The notes under the pieces are model-generated. The model was not told the origin of the DNA. It did not search any database and saw only the letters and a program-made list of their open reading frames with translations. This document shows, piece by piece, positions 1 to 8,164 of a DNA stretch of 57,357 bases. This DNA is from Paenibacillus sp. USDA918EY (GTDB lineage: Bacteria > Bacillota > Bacilli > Paenibacillales > Paenibacillaceae): assembly GCF_009870825.1 (NCBI RefSeq), contig NZ_WTWY01000010.1:164941-222297 (forward strand). The letters run 5' to 3'. A program made the position numbers and the translations under genes. Each line of letters begins with the position of its first letter. The first letter of the stretch is position 1.

Positions 1-507
1 GCGACCGCTCCGAATGCCGATACCGTGCGAATTACATTTACCGACGATGCTGCATGGAGAGACAACATTACCGGAGTTTATCTAAATGGCAACTCGGCTC
101 CCATCCACAGCTCCAGGGTGAACAGATCTACCGCAGGAATGATTGAAATCAATCTTTCTGGTGCTTCGCTAAAACCAGGAACGCATCAATTTCTCATTAA
201 AGCCGAAGGATATGCGGACGCCGTGGTTACGATTGAAGTGCCCGTACCGCTTTCAGCGCCGAATTTGACGGGGACCGCTCCGAACGCCGATACCGTGCGA
301 ATTACTTTTTATGATGATGCTGCGTGGAGAGATAACATTACCGGAGTTTATCAAGATGGAAACTCGGTTCCCATCCACAGTTCCAGAGTGAACAGATCTA
401 CTGCAGGAATGATTGAAATTAATCTCTCTGGCGCTTCGCTAAAACCAGGAACGCATCAATTTCTCATTAAGGCCGAAGGGTATGAAGATGTTACGGTATT
501 GATTATT
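1..507 (+). repeat. Tandem 270-bp coding repeat, two copies
   Basis: The stretch starting at base 1 recurs at base 271 with only scattered substitutions, mostly at third positions, in the same frame. The unit is 270 bp (90 codons). More copies probably lie upstream of the window edge. Confidence 0.85.
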
Positions 508-519
508 ATGGATCGTTGA
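1..519 (+). CDS. C-terminal part of surface protein with DUF1533/Shr-like Hb-interacting repeats (5' end outside window)
   Basis: The reading frame is open from the first base, so only the C-terminal 172 residues are present. They form two almost identical 90-residue repeats, each with an RITF-DDAAWRDNITGVY stretch followed by a beta-rich part ending in FLIKAEGY. This layout fits the DUF1533 family (renamed after the haemoglobin-interacting domain of the Shr haem protein), found in multi-domain secreted or wall-bound proteins of Firmicutes. No anchor motif follows the last repeat; the protein ends nine residues after it. Whether this protein binds haem proteins cannot be told from here. Family assignment is fairly sure; function is not. 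Confidence 0.7.
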   Translation, partial: ATAPNADTVRITFTDDAAWRDNITGVYLNGNSAPIHSSRVNRSTAGMIEINLSGASLKPGTHQFLIKAEGYADAVVTIEVPVPLSAPNLTGTAPNADTVRITFYDDAAWRDNITGVYQDGNSVPIHSSRVNRSTAGMIEINLSGASLKPGTHQFLIKAEGYEDVTVLIIMDR

Positions 520-621
520 TTATAATAAAGCATAGTTTTTATGATCGATATACTTGCTTCATTCGTGCGTACATTCAATTCAATTTCTATATGAATCAAA
601 TCGAGTTTGGAGATGTTCTAA

Positions 622-1218
622 CTGAAAAAAAGAGGCCGACAAATCGGAGCGGATGGAGAAAAAAGCAGGGAGCTGCTTTTGAAGATCGCGGCAAAACAAT
701 TTGCTTTATATGGATTCCATGATACGAAAATCAGTGCGATCGTAGAAGAAGCCAACGTGACGCAGCCAACGTTTTATCTGTATTTCAAAAGCAAAGATGC
801 CATTTTTCAAGAATTGGTTGATTTATTTAAAGCTAAGTTGCACGAACGGGTTGAGCAAAGCAGACTCGCTTCGGGTATTGAGACTGCAGGGCTGCTGCAA
901 CGAATCGCCAACAATATTGCCTTGATTTTTCAGCTGTTTCAAGAGAATGAACAGGTCGCACGGATTGGTTTTTTTCTCTCGGAGGATGCTGTCGAAATCA
1001 AAGAACGAATGGCAAAGCAAATTGAAGCAAACCTTGCTGCAGAAGTAGAAAATGGCTACTTCCATGCTGACATTGATTTAAGCATCGTTGCCTCAGCCAT
1101 CGTTGGCGTGATCGGACATCTTACGTTAACAAAATTATGGGCAGGTTTAAAGACGCCGGACGAGCTTGCCCAGGAAGTAACCAGGCTCTTTTTGTATGGA
1201 TTAATAAGAGAACATTAA
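622..1218 (+). CDS. TetR/AcrR family transcriptional regulator, apparent CTG start
   Basis: A 198-residue TetR-type repressor. The N-terminal HTH ends with the signature around QPTFYLYFKSK, followed by a variable helical ligand/dimer domain. The first TTG (679) would cut into helix 1 of the DNA-binding domain, because in-frame residues upstream (KKRGRQ...REL) look like a normal TetR N-terminus. The frame opens after a TAA at 619-621, and the codon right after it is CTG at 622, preceded by GGAG at 609-612 with good spacing. No ATG/GTG/TTG lies between, so CTG is the best start; an ATG lost by mutation is the alternative. No neighbour reveals its target. Confidence 0.75.
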   Translation: MKKRGRQIGADGEKSRELLLKIAAKQFALYGFHDTKISAIVEEANVTQPTFYLYFKSKDAIFQELVDLFKAKLHERVEQSRLASGIETAGLLQRIANNIALIFQLFQENEQVARIGFFLSEDAVEIKERMAKQIEANLAAEVENGYFHADIDLSIVASAIVGVIGHLTLTKLWAGLKTPDELAQEVTRLFLYGLIREH

Positions 1219-1250
1219 ATTGCCCCCCTGCTCTTGAATGACTAGATGCA

Positions 1251-1289
1251 AAAGACGCAAAGGAATTCTATTCCCTAGCGTCTTTTTTG
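1251..1289 (+). terminator. Rho-independent terminator after the TetR gene
   Basis: AAAGACGC and GCGTCTTT form the stem around an AT-rich loop, followed by a T run. Confidence 0.7.
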
Positions 1290-1332
1290 CCCTGGTCATG
1301 TATATTCAGCCAAGTCTTCTTTTAAACGTCAC

Positions 1333-1785
1333 TTATTTATTACCCAGTTGTTCCGCCAAACCGATTAGAAGTCCTTCATGGCTGCGAATGTAGCAGAGCC
1401 GATACGAGTCCCCGTACTGAACCACTTCGCCTACGAGCTGCGCACCATGCTTCGTGAGTCTGGATACCATTTCGTCAATGTCTTCAACGGTGAACATAAC
1501 CCGTAGATAACCGAGGGCATTTACTGGAGCGGTTCGGTGATCGGATATCGTAGGTGGGGTGAGAAATCGCGAAAGTTCAAGCCGGCTGTGGCCATCCGGG
1601 GTAACCATCATAGCAATCTCTACAGACTGTGAACCCAGCCCGGTTACGCGACCAGCCCATTCGCCTTCGACAATAGTCCGCCCTTCGAGCTTCAAGCCGA
1701 TCTCCTCGAAGAAAGAGATGGTGTCATCAAGGGATTCTACAACGATGCCAACATTGTCCATTCTTAGCAATTTGTTTTTGGCCAT
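1333..1785 (-). CDS. VOC (glyoxalase/bleomycin-resistance) superfamily protein
   Basis: A 150-residue single-domain protein with the paired beta-alpha-beta-beta-beta layout of the vicinal-oxygen-chelate fold. The first half begins with DNVGIVVESLDDTISFFEEIGL and the second with GYLRVMFTVEDIDEMVSRL, ending with a LCYIRSHEGLLIGLAEQ strand typical of the fold. TAAGGAGATC sits eight bases before the ATG. These proteins bind a metal through His/Glu ligands and include lyases, dioxygenases and resistance proteins; the substrate cannot be told. It appears to be transcribed alone. Confidence 0.8.
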   Translation of the reverse strand: MAKNKLLRMDNVGIVVESLDDTISFFEEIGLKLEGRTIVEGEWAGRVTGLGSQSVEIAMMVTPDGHSRLELSRFLTPPTISDHRTAPVNALGYLRVMFTVEDIDEMVSRLTKHGAQLVGEVVQYGDSYRLCYIRSHEGLLIGLAEQLGNK

Positions 1786-1843
1786 GGTTCGATCTCCTTA
1801 TGTGTACAAATGGTATTACCTGATCATTTTCATATTTATTGCA

Positions 1844-2157
1844 TCAAGAATCAATCTTTATTTCAAACATCCCTCCGTTGGCGGACTTGCTGCCGATTTC
1901 GTATTGGACCGTTCCAGCAGGACGAGACGCAACCAGTATCATTGCTCCACTTCGACTGTCGATTCCAACAGCTCATTCATGCATTCATAATACTCTTTCG
2001 TATTGGCCAGATATACATAGTGATCCGTATCCGACAGCTCGTAAAAACCTAAGCATTTACAAACCAGATAGCCATTTTCAAATTCTGCATCGTATGCACG
2101 AAAATGGAATGTGCAATAATGTCGGTTCAGATGATATGTTTGAGACAGGACTAAATA
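1844..2157 (-). pseudogene. Remnant of an unrecognised gene, in two overlapping frames
   Basis: A 72-codon open stretch (1939-2157) with protein-like composition, including the motif YLVCKCLGFYELSDTDHYVY, has no start codon after the TAA at 2158-2160. It ends in a TGA that overlaps an ATG opening a second 32-codon frame (1844-1942) ending MFEIKIDS. The two frames may be one gene split by a frameshift or the remains of two coupled genes. I do not recognise the family. Confidence 0.4.
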
Positions 2158-2263
2158 TTACTATCTCAGGAATTGAACAATTAACTTATAAATTCCCCCC
2201 AACGATCTGACTCCCCAAGTACGCATTCCTCCAGCCATGTACAAGTGCGATTCCGTGCGCAAC

Positions 2264-2296
2264 AACAAAAAAAGCCTGGCCGCTTCGCCCAGGCTT
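2264..2296 (-). terminator. Rho-independent terminator for the minus-strand TetR gene
   Basis: AAGCCTGG and CCAGGCTT arms, followed on the minus strand by seven T residues. It lies about 95 bp beyond the stop of the TetR gene that begins near 3294. Confidence 0.75.
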
Positions 2297-2388
2297 CGTT
2301 GCAAAACCTTCGAATTTTTTTGAATGTCGAATGGATGGGATCGCCCTTCCGCTTTGACCCCATTTTTTAAAAAACGGACTCTATCTCG

Positions 2389-3294
2389 TCACGGATTCGG
2401 GTCTACAGGATAAAACCCTAACTTTTTTAATGTATTCAAATAAATGACCAATTCATCAGTATGCATAATACTTTTTATATTCATTAAAGACTTCAAACAA
2501 CTTGAGATTACGGCTTTCCGCGGATTCTCCGACATTGCTTCATTTTGCACAAATTGTAACAAATCAAGGGCGTGCTGCTTATTATCGTTATTCGCAGGAA
2601 GCTTCTCAATTAATTTCTTTAAATTCCCAGTACTTAACATAAGGTCATTATAAGGGAAATCTACTTGTCCTATGCTAAGTAAAGACTGTTCAAAGTCTTC
2701 AATATTAAAAAGCCGTATACGCTTATGTTTGAGTAATGGAAGTACTTCATCCACCAGACTAAAACAATAATTGCAAATTTCAATCATGGGTTTGGGTCGG
2801 ATTTGAACATTATTTATTTCGTTGGCATTGTGCAGAATCCCCGTTAAAAAAATGGTAGCATCCGCAATATAATCCCGATATTCCGGGTAAATCTGCTTCA
2901 TCCTTGTGAAGAACCAATAGGCCCATTGTTGCCTAATCTCTTTTAAGAAAGCAATAATTTCATTATCGTTGGAAACTAAAGCATCCATGAGCAATGCATC
3001 GACTTTTTTTTCTATGCGATAGCTCATCATAACTTCCAACTGACGAATAAAGATATCTTTGTTCGTTTCATCCTGTCCGATTAAAAGTTGATCCCGCTCC
3101 ACATACATTTTTTCTTCGGAATACACCAGTACATCCCTAAATAGTTCTCCTTTGGTTTGAAAGTGTTTATAAAAGGTTCCTCTTGAAATATTGGTTTGGT
3201 CAAGAATGTCCTGGATCGATGTGGCATGATAACCTTGTTCAATAAAAAGACGGAGAGCCGTCATTAATATATCGGATTTTTTCACCTGCACCAT
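2389..3294 (-). CDS. TetR/AcrR family regulator, probable repressor of the divergent efflux gene
   Basis: A 301-residue TetR protein, longer than the usual 190-220, with the extra length in the C-terminal part. The HTH signature SRGTFYKHFQTKGELF lies near residue 40. The chosen ATG has AAAGGA a few bases upstream; the two ATG/TTG codons further out overlap or precede that site. It is divergent from the MFS exporter at 3533, and two matching palindromes sit between them, the usual arrangement for a drug-responsive repressor controlling itself and a pump. Target and autoregulation are inferred from layout. Confidence 0.85.
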   Translation of the reverse strand: MVQVKKSDILMTALRLFIEQGYHATSIQDILDQTNISRGTFYKHFQTKGELFRDVLVYSEEKMYVERDQLLIGQDETNKDIFIRQLEVMMSYRIEKKVDALLMDALVSNDNEIIAFLKEIRQQWAYWFFTRMKQIYPEYRDYIADATIFLTGILHNANEINNVQIRPKPMIEICNYCFSLVDEVLPLLKHKRIRLFNIEDFEQSLLSIGQVDFPYNDLMLSTGNLKKLIEKLPANNDNKQHALDLLQFVQNEAMSENPRKAVISSCLKSLMNIKSIMHTDELVIYLNTLKKLGFYPVDPNP

Positions 3295-3342
3295 TATCAT
3301 CCTTTCTGTTAACATTATACACTACAAACTTCCTATTCAAAT

Positions 3343-3359
3343 ATATACCCTGAGTATAT
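3343..3359. promoter_or_regulatory. Operator 1 of the TetR/MFS intergenic region
   Basis: ATATAC and GTATAT arms separated by five bases, lying between the divergent TetR and MFS genes and upstream of the candidate exporter promoter. Confidence 0.55.
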
Positions 3360-3366
3360 TTAGTGA

Positions 3367-3393
3367 TTGATTTTTTGCTCATTCAAGTATAAT
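3367..3393 (+). promoter_or_regulatory. Candidate promoter of the exporter gene
   Basis: TTGATT and a perfect TATAAT separated by 15 bp (short for sigma-A), sited between the two operator copies so that a bound repressor could occlude it. Confidence 0.4.
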
Positions 3394-3421
3394 ATAGACC
3401 GAGTAAACTATGAGTTTAAAA

Positions 3422-3438
3422 ATATACCCGTAGTATAA
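3422..3438. promoter_or_regulatory. Operator 2 of the TetR/MFS intergenic region
   Basis: Same 17-bp motif as the site at 3343, matching at 14 of 17 positions, with start points 79 bp apart. It lies just downstream of the candidate -10 element. Confidence 0.5.
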
Positions 3439-3532
3439 ATAGCGAAAGCCGTAGCTCATTTCGCTGTACCGTGATGATGCTAGGCACTGTAATGGGTGTC
3501 ATTTATTCCATTTTGAATAGGAGGAAACCAAC

Positions 3533-4975
3533 ATGGAGAAAGAACAGTCTCTCCCAACGTTTAAGCGGACTGTACTTGTGGTCGTTATGCTTGCAGGTGC
3601 ATTTGTTACCATGTTAAATCAGACGCTACTCAATACTGCTTTGCCACAAATCATGAAGGATCTATCCATTTCCGCGAATACAGCTCAGTGGTTAACGACC
3701 GGGTTCATGCTTGTCACCGGGGTGTTGATTCCGGTTTCGGCTTTTCTAATAGAAAAATTTTCGACGAGAAGGCTATTTATTACGGCCATATGCCTGTTTG
3801 CGGCCGGGACATTGCTGGCTGCTATAGCACCAAACTTTCCTGTTTTAATATTCGGTAGAATTCTACAGGCGGTCAGTGACGGGCTCATGCTCCCGTTAAT
3901 GCAAACGATTTTTTTAATGATTTTTCCTGTTAAGCAACGCGGGTCAGCAATGGGTATGGTGGGGCTGGTGATGGCTTTTGCTCCTGCGATTGGACCGACG
4001 TTTTCCGGTTGGGTTGTTGGCAACTTTTCATGGCGGGCACTCTTTTATATGATTTTCCCAATTGCTGTACTTATAATCATTTTTGCTTCGTTTATGCTTG
4101 AAAATGTTACGAAAGTGACTCGTCCAAAAATTGATCTCATGTCCATTATTTTGTCATCCCTTGGATTTGGAGGATTGTTGTATGGCTTCAGCAGCGCAGG
4201 TAATCATGCCTGGAACAGTTCAGAAGTGGTCATTGCTTTGATTGTCGGTACGGTCGCAATTGGTTTGTTTATTTGGCGGCAGCTGGCTGTTGAAAAGCCG
4301 ATGCTTGAGTTCAGGGTGTTAAAAAACCGGACCTTCTCATTGACCTTATTCATCGGTATGGTTGTTATGGTGACGATGATCGGCGTAGAGCTTTTTCTTC
4401 CGCTTTATGTACAAACGGCAAGAGGCTTTACGCCGCTGGAATCGGGTTTGCTGTTGTTACCTGGTGCGATTGTGATGGGGGTTATGTCGCCGATTACCGG
4501 GAGGATCTTTGATAAAATTGGAGCACGACCGTTGGCTCTTATCGGTTCGGTTATCTTAGTAGGTACGACGTTCTTGTTCAGTAACATGACCGCTTCAACG
4601 CCATACATCTATATGATGGTGATTTACGCCATAAGAATGTTCGGAATATCTCTTATGATGATGCCAGTCATGACGGCCGGATTAAACCAACTGCCTGACC
4701 ATTTGATTCCACATGGAACCGCAATGAGTAACACGTTAACGCAATTGGCCGCTTCTGTTGGAGCAGCCTTGCTGGTTACGGTTATGACGAACACTACAAC
4801 GGCTGCCGTTCAGCAACAACTTCCCAATCCAATGATTCATGGGGTGTCCGTTGCCTTTACGTTCTCCACCGTTTTGGCCTTCTTTGCTTTAGCATTGTCA
4901 TTCTTTATTAAACCGATGAACATATCTCAAAAAGAAGATACAAAAAACGAAGGCCGTTCTGCTGCTGAAAGCTAA
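3533..4975 (+). CDS. MFS multidrug exporter, DHA2 (EmrB/QacA) family
   Basis: A 480-residue, strongly hydrophobic protein with enough segments for the 14-helix DHA2 layout. The early helix carries the LNQTLLNTALPQIMKDL signature of EmrB/QacA-type drug:proton antiporters, and helix 5 has the antiporter motif with APAIGPTFSGWVV. The inner-membrane carrier exports drugs or lipophilic compounds using the proton gradient. AGGAGG lies nine bases before the ATG. It is divergent from a TetR gene and followed by its own terminator. The substrate is unknown. Confidence 0.9.
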   Translation: MEKEQSLPTFKRTVLVVVMLAGAFVTMLNQTLLNTALPQIMKDLSISANTAQWLTTGFMLVTGVLIPVSAFLIEKFSTRRLFITAICLFAAGTLLAAIAPNFPVLIFGRILQAVSDGLMLPLMQTIFLMIFPVKQRGSAMGMVGLVMAFAPAIGPTFSGWVVGNFSWRALFYMIFPIAVLIIIFASFMLENVTKVTRPKIDLMSIILSSLGFGGLLYGFSSAGNHAWNSSEVVIALIVGTVAIGLFIWRQLAVEKPMLEFRVLKNRTFSLTLFIGMVVMVTMIGVELFLPLYVQTARGFTPLESGLLLLPGAIVMGVMSPITGRIFDKIGARPLALIGSVILVGTTFLFSNMTASTPYIYMMVIYAIRMFGISLMMMPVMTAGLNQLPDHLIPHGTAMSNTLTQLAASVGAALLVTVMTNTTTAAVQQQLPNPMIHGVSVAFTFSTVLAFFALALSFFIKPMNISQKEDTKNEGRSAAES

Positions 4976-5002
4976 AACGGCTCTGCGCGCTGCCAAGCGC
5001 AC

Positions 5003-5030
5003 AAAAGTCCGCGAGCTTCGCGGACTTTTT
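5003..5030 (+). terminator. Rho-independent terminator after the DHA2 exporter
   Basis: GTCCGCG and CGCGGAC arms with a five-base loop, flanked by A and T runs. The same hairpin with its downstream bases recurs at about 8084. Confidence 0.85.
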
Positions 5031-5075
5031 GGCATTTATGTTACTCGTCTTTAGCTTGCTGATTTGTCTTTGTTG

Positions 5076-5687
5076 CTATCTGGTAGATTCTGAAACACTA
5101 ATCTCTCTTTTACTTAATTTTTTAAATGCCGAGTAATCCTGATCGGACTTAATAAAACTTAATATCTTTTCGGCGCATTCTGTTGGATTCAACTCTTCAG
5201 TATTTACTTCAAGGTCATATTCATTAAAAGAATATATTTTGTCGTACTGGGAATTTGCTAGTCCAATCTCTCGATCTCCTCTGATTTGCTCTCTTCTTGT
5301 GAGTTCTTCTTTCGAGCATATTACACCAACAAATAATGTAGGATAATCACAAAGCACGTCAAGATAATCATTAAACCGCTTGTCATTGTCGATTACGGTA
5401 TCGACGATGACATTCAGACCCATTTCTGAAAACAATTTAATTGTTGCATAATACACTGAGACTATGGGATCAAAAATGATTTGTCCGATATTATCCACTT
5501 CTTTTGTAGGTTCAGTATCTGGAAATTTATTATTAATAAAATCAAAGTAATTATGAAAAAAATCATCTATGGATAAATGATGAAAGGGAATCTCTTTCTG
5601 ATTTTTCAGTTCCATAGAAATACTCGTCTTTCCTGCACTTGAAGTTCCGTTCAGAAACACAATAAGTCCTTGCTTCAAACGAATCAC
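5076..5687 (-). CDS. Chloramphenicol phosphotransferase-like P-loop kinase
   Basis: A 203-residue protein with a P-loop GTSSAGKTS at residues 14-22, followed by LSIDDFF and VIVDTVID, and a later VGVICSKEELTRREQIRGDR helix. This matches the CPT family (Streptomyces chloramphenicol 3-O-phosphotransferase and relatives), which also contains many kinases of unknown substrate. The GTG at 5687 is taken as start; a TTG nine bases downstream is better spaced from AAGGG and could be the real one. Resistance is possible but unproven. Confidence 0.75.
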   Translation of the reverse strand: MIRLKQGLIVFLNGTSSAGKTSISMELKNQKEIPFHHLSIDDFFHNYFDFINNKFPDTEPTKEVDNIGQIIFDPIVSVYYATIKLFSEMGLNVIVDTVIDNDKRFNDYLDVLCDYPTLFVGVICSKEELTRREQIRGDREIGLANSQYDKIYSFNEYDLEVNTEELNPTECAEKILSFIKSDQDYSAFKKLSKREISVSESTR

Positions 5688-5906
5688 CCTTACCTATAAG
5701 ATTTGCGTATCTTTCAGATAACGTTATAATCACAAAGTTCATAAAATTATCCAACTCAGAAAATATTCGAGAAACGATTCAACAATCCTGCCCTTGGCTA
5801 AAAAGGCGTTGATGCCGAATATATTAATGCCTTGCCTTCGACAATTTTTTATACTGAAAGAAACTAAATATACCTTACTGAGTTTAAGTTCATAAAGGAG
5901 GCTCTT

Positions 5907-6518
5907 ATGAAGATTACTTGCATGGAGTCGGACTATGCTCATATTGGTTATGTGTATCTACAACCGCCATCCGAGAAAATCTCCCAGCAAACCAACTGCA
6001 AATTAAATCAGTCCATTGATATTTCCCAGATCCAAATCCCTTTTGCAAGAAAACCGGAACTGGGAACCTGCCTCGACAACTTGTCTATGCTCCCTTATTC
6101 GTTTCGAAGCGGATATGAACAAGAGAAGTTTGAAACGGAATACGGAGTAGATTTTGACCATTCCGGATATATTACCGGCTATGAAATCGGGTTGTCTCCA
6201 ACGCAATTTATAAAACTCATTAAAAGCCATTCATACAGGCTATACGAATCGGTTTGGAAGAATCAAACCTACCATATCTTCTTATTTGATGAATATGATT
6301 CGGTCTTTTCTGAAAATAATATGATTTGTCCCATGAATCAAAAGGACGACGCTTATCTCATGATTCAATTCGTTGAACCTGCGGCGCTCGGCGTAACCTT
6401 CTACCCATCGGAAGAAAAGAAAATCGTCTTGATCAAGGGGCTTATCTCAGCGAATCCAGAGCTTTATCCATTGAGCTATTTATTGCACCCCGACTTTGAA
6501 CTTATCGAAGACAAATAA
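5907..6518 (+). CDS. Hypothetical protein, 203 aa
   Basis: A clear gene with AAAGGAGG before the ATG and well-formed protein composition, but no family recognised. It is soluble, without signal peptide or membrane segment, rich in Tyr and Phe, with a central GYEIGLSPTQFIKLIKSH stretch and a C-terminal LISANPELYPLSYLLHPDFEL. No conserved catalytic motif is visible. Neighbours are unrelated and it is probably monocistronic. Confidence 0.7.
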   Translation: MKITCMESDYAHIGYVYLQPPSEKISQQTNCKLNQSIDISQIQIPFARKPELGTCLDNLSMLPYSFRSGYEQEKFETEYGVDFDHSGYITGYEIGLSPTQFIKLIKSHSYRLYESVWKNQTYHIFLFDEYDSVFSENNMICPMNQKDDAYLMIQFVEPAALGVTFYPSEEKKIVLIKGLISANPELYPLSYLLHPDFELIEDK

Positions 6519-6614
6519 CTCTAAATACATGCTCCTATGCACGATTAGTTCATCCCATAGTATTTTCTCAATTCTGAATCCACAGTGAACCAGCAAAATC
6601 GCAAACGAAAAAGC

Positions 6615-6655
6615 GCTGATTCGAAAGGTAGAGATGAATACCCCTTCGGATCAGC
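6615..6655 (+). terminator. Possible weak terminator after the 203-aa hypothetical gene
   Basis: GCTGAT...ATCAGC arms with a mostly paired extension; the T run follows only after about ten bases, so this may be a plain stem-loop. Confidence 0.3.
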
Positions 6656-6740
6656 CCCATGAATTCTTTTAAAAAAATATAGATAACCTTACCCGAATCG
6701 CACTTGCCCAGTGGTGGCGCCAGCGCGGCCAAACGGGCTA

Positions 6741-6928
6741 TGAATTAAATTGTTCGCTCCCTGTGTTCACTTGGTTTTTCCGCCGTCCGGAACGAATGCC
6801 GTAACAAGAAGAAACCGATAAATCCGCAGATCGTGACCCCATACCTCCCCACGTCAGACCATAAACGGCTTGCCCGCTGGAGTGATATTCGCCGGGCACA
6901 AGATGCGAAGTAAGCTGTGTCCCAATTG
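6741..6928 (-). pseudogene. Truncated duplicate of the 3' end of the MFS gene at 8165
   Basis: About 190 bp match the last third of the MFS carrier gene at nucleotide level, covering the TQLTSHLVPGEY and SSGQAVYGLTWGG segments and the C-terminal tail. Roughly 80 bp between GLTWGG and the tail are missing, shifting the frame. It lies just upstream of the flavoprotein gene and has no start or ribosome site of its own. Confidence 0.85.
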
Positions 6929-6938
6929 TCACGAAGAC

Positions 6939-6968
6939 TTGACAGCTTTCATCCATTATAGCTATTAT
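6939..6968 (+). promoter_or_regulatory. Candidate sigma-A promoter for the flavoprotein gene
   Basis: Perfect TTGACA and TATTAT with an 18-bp spacer, about 70 bp before the gene. AT-rich, repeat-like sequence (TATAGCTATTATAG) follows and could hold an operator. Confidence 0.5.
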
Positions 6969-7035
6969 AGACTCATAATATCTGTTATATAATCGTACTC
7001 ACTTTACTAAGAGATCGTTATAAGGAAGAAAGAAC

Positions 7036-7971
7036 ATGATGAATCGCAAAACTTCAAAAGACCATGATGATATCTTCGATGTCGCGGTGGTAGGGGCAGG
7101 AGCTGCAGGGCTAAGCGCAGCATTGTTTCTCACTCGAGCCCGTCGTCGAACGGTCGTTTATGACGGAGGACCCGTTCGCAATTCAATGATCGTTAAGATT
7201 CATGAATACCTTGGGTACGAAGGAAGTACACCGGCCGAATTCCTGGAACGTGGGCGTTCCGAAGTGATAAGCTACGGCGGAGACATTCGCAGTGAGACCG
7301 TATTGAAGATCGAAGCAAGGCCCGATGGGCTCTTTGATGTCTGGGGCAGCAAGATGAAGATTACGGCTCGGGCCGTAGTGCTGGCCACAGGGCTAGTCGA
7401 TGTGCTCCCTATGGTGCCTGGCTTAAAAGAGGGGTTAGGCAAGTACGTTCATCTGTGCCCATGCTTCAGCGGATATGAAGTTCGGGACAAACCTTTCGTA
7501 GCCTTTGGACTGCCGGAGCGCCTTGCCCAGCTTGGAAAGTTCCTGACCGCGTGGTCTTCATCCGTAACGGTCGTAAGCCCTCACGAGTTCGACTCCGAAA
7601 CGCTGACAAGGCTTGATGGATTCGGAGTTAAAACCGTTCAAGACGAGGTGACCGGTCTGGTAACGGAAGGGGACCAACTCGTCTCCATCGCCACAGCGAG
7701 CGGCATGCAAGTGCCATGTGAAGCAGTTTTTGTGGCGGCCCCTTTCAAAGCCGCGTCTGAACTGGCTGCCTCTCTCTGTGAAGTAGACGAAGCCGGTTTC
7801 GCAATTACCGATACGTACGGAAGAACGAGCCGACCAGGAGTATGGGCGATCGGGAATGCAACTGATCAGCTTGCCCATCTCGTTCATTCAGCTGCATCCG
7901 GTGCTAATATTGGACCTTGGGTCGTCGACTATTTGCTTGAAACATCCCTGAATTCGAAAAAGAAAGAATAG
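7036..7971 (+). CDS. Thioredoxin-reductase-like FAD/NAD(P) oxidoreductase with CPC in place of CxxC
   Basis: A 311-residue flavoprotein. The FAD-binding GAGAAG is at residues 20-25, the ATG motif (VLATGL) near 116-121, and a C-terminal WAIGNATD FAD motif closes the fold. In true thioredoxin reductases the mid-protein site reads C-x-x-C before GYE; here it is LCPCFSGYE with C141 and C143 only, so a standard CxxC disulfide is absent. It may act as an NAD(P)H oxidase-like or disulfide-forming enzyme, as do some related biosynthetic flavoproteins. AAGGAAG precedes the ATG. Confidence 0.8.
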   Translation: MMNRKTSKDHDDIFDVAVVGAGAAGLSAALFLTRARRRTVVYDGGPVRNSMIVKIHEYLGYEGSTPAEFLERGRSEVISYGGDIRSETVLKIEARPDGLFDVWGSKMKITARAVVLATGLVDVLPMVPGLKEGLGKYVHLCPCFSGYEVRDKPFVAFGLPERLAQLGKFLTAWSSSVTVVSPHEFDSETLTRLDGFGVKTVQDEVTGLVTEGDQLVSIATASGMQVPCEAVFVAAPFKAASELAASLCEVDEAGFAITDTYGRTSRPGVWAIGNATDQLAHLVHSAASGANIGPWVVDYLLETSLNSKKKE

Positions 7972-7976
7972 GCAGC

Positions 7977-8084
7977 GATCATTTTTTTCAGCGCGCCCAG
8001 GTGCTGACGGTGAATCGGCTGACGGCAGCGCATTTTGGAAACGTAGACCACGCATCGATGGTAAAATTAATCGAGTCGCATACA
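7977..8084 (+). other. Protein-like open stretch without a start, unrecognised
   Basis: Directly after the flavoprotein stop, in a different frame, about 36 codons read like a protein C-terminus (LTVNRLTAAHFGNVDHASM). No start or ribosome site. It may be a gene remnant; family not recognised. Confidence 0.25.
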
Positions 8085-8110
8085 AAAGTCCGCGAACTTC
8101 GCGGACTTTT
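8084..8110 (+). terminator. Rho-independent terminator, second copy of the 5003 module
   Basis: GTCCGCG and CGCGGAC arms with a T run. The hairpin plus about 20 downstream bases matches the sequence after the DHA2 exporter. Confidence 0.75.
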
Positions 8111-8164
8111 CGGCATTTATATTACTCGTCTTCAATTGTTGTTGTAGCCCGTTGTTTCAACGAC

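Noticed and set aside
2181..2363. Minus-strand 60-codon frame
   Set aside because: Runs through the terminator hairpin at 2264-2296 and has a Cys/Arg-rich composition unlike protein.
5739..5942. Minus-strand 67-codon frame upstream of the 203-aa hypothetical gene
   Set aside because: Overlaps the start and ribosome site of the real plus-strand gene and lacks its own.
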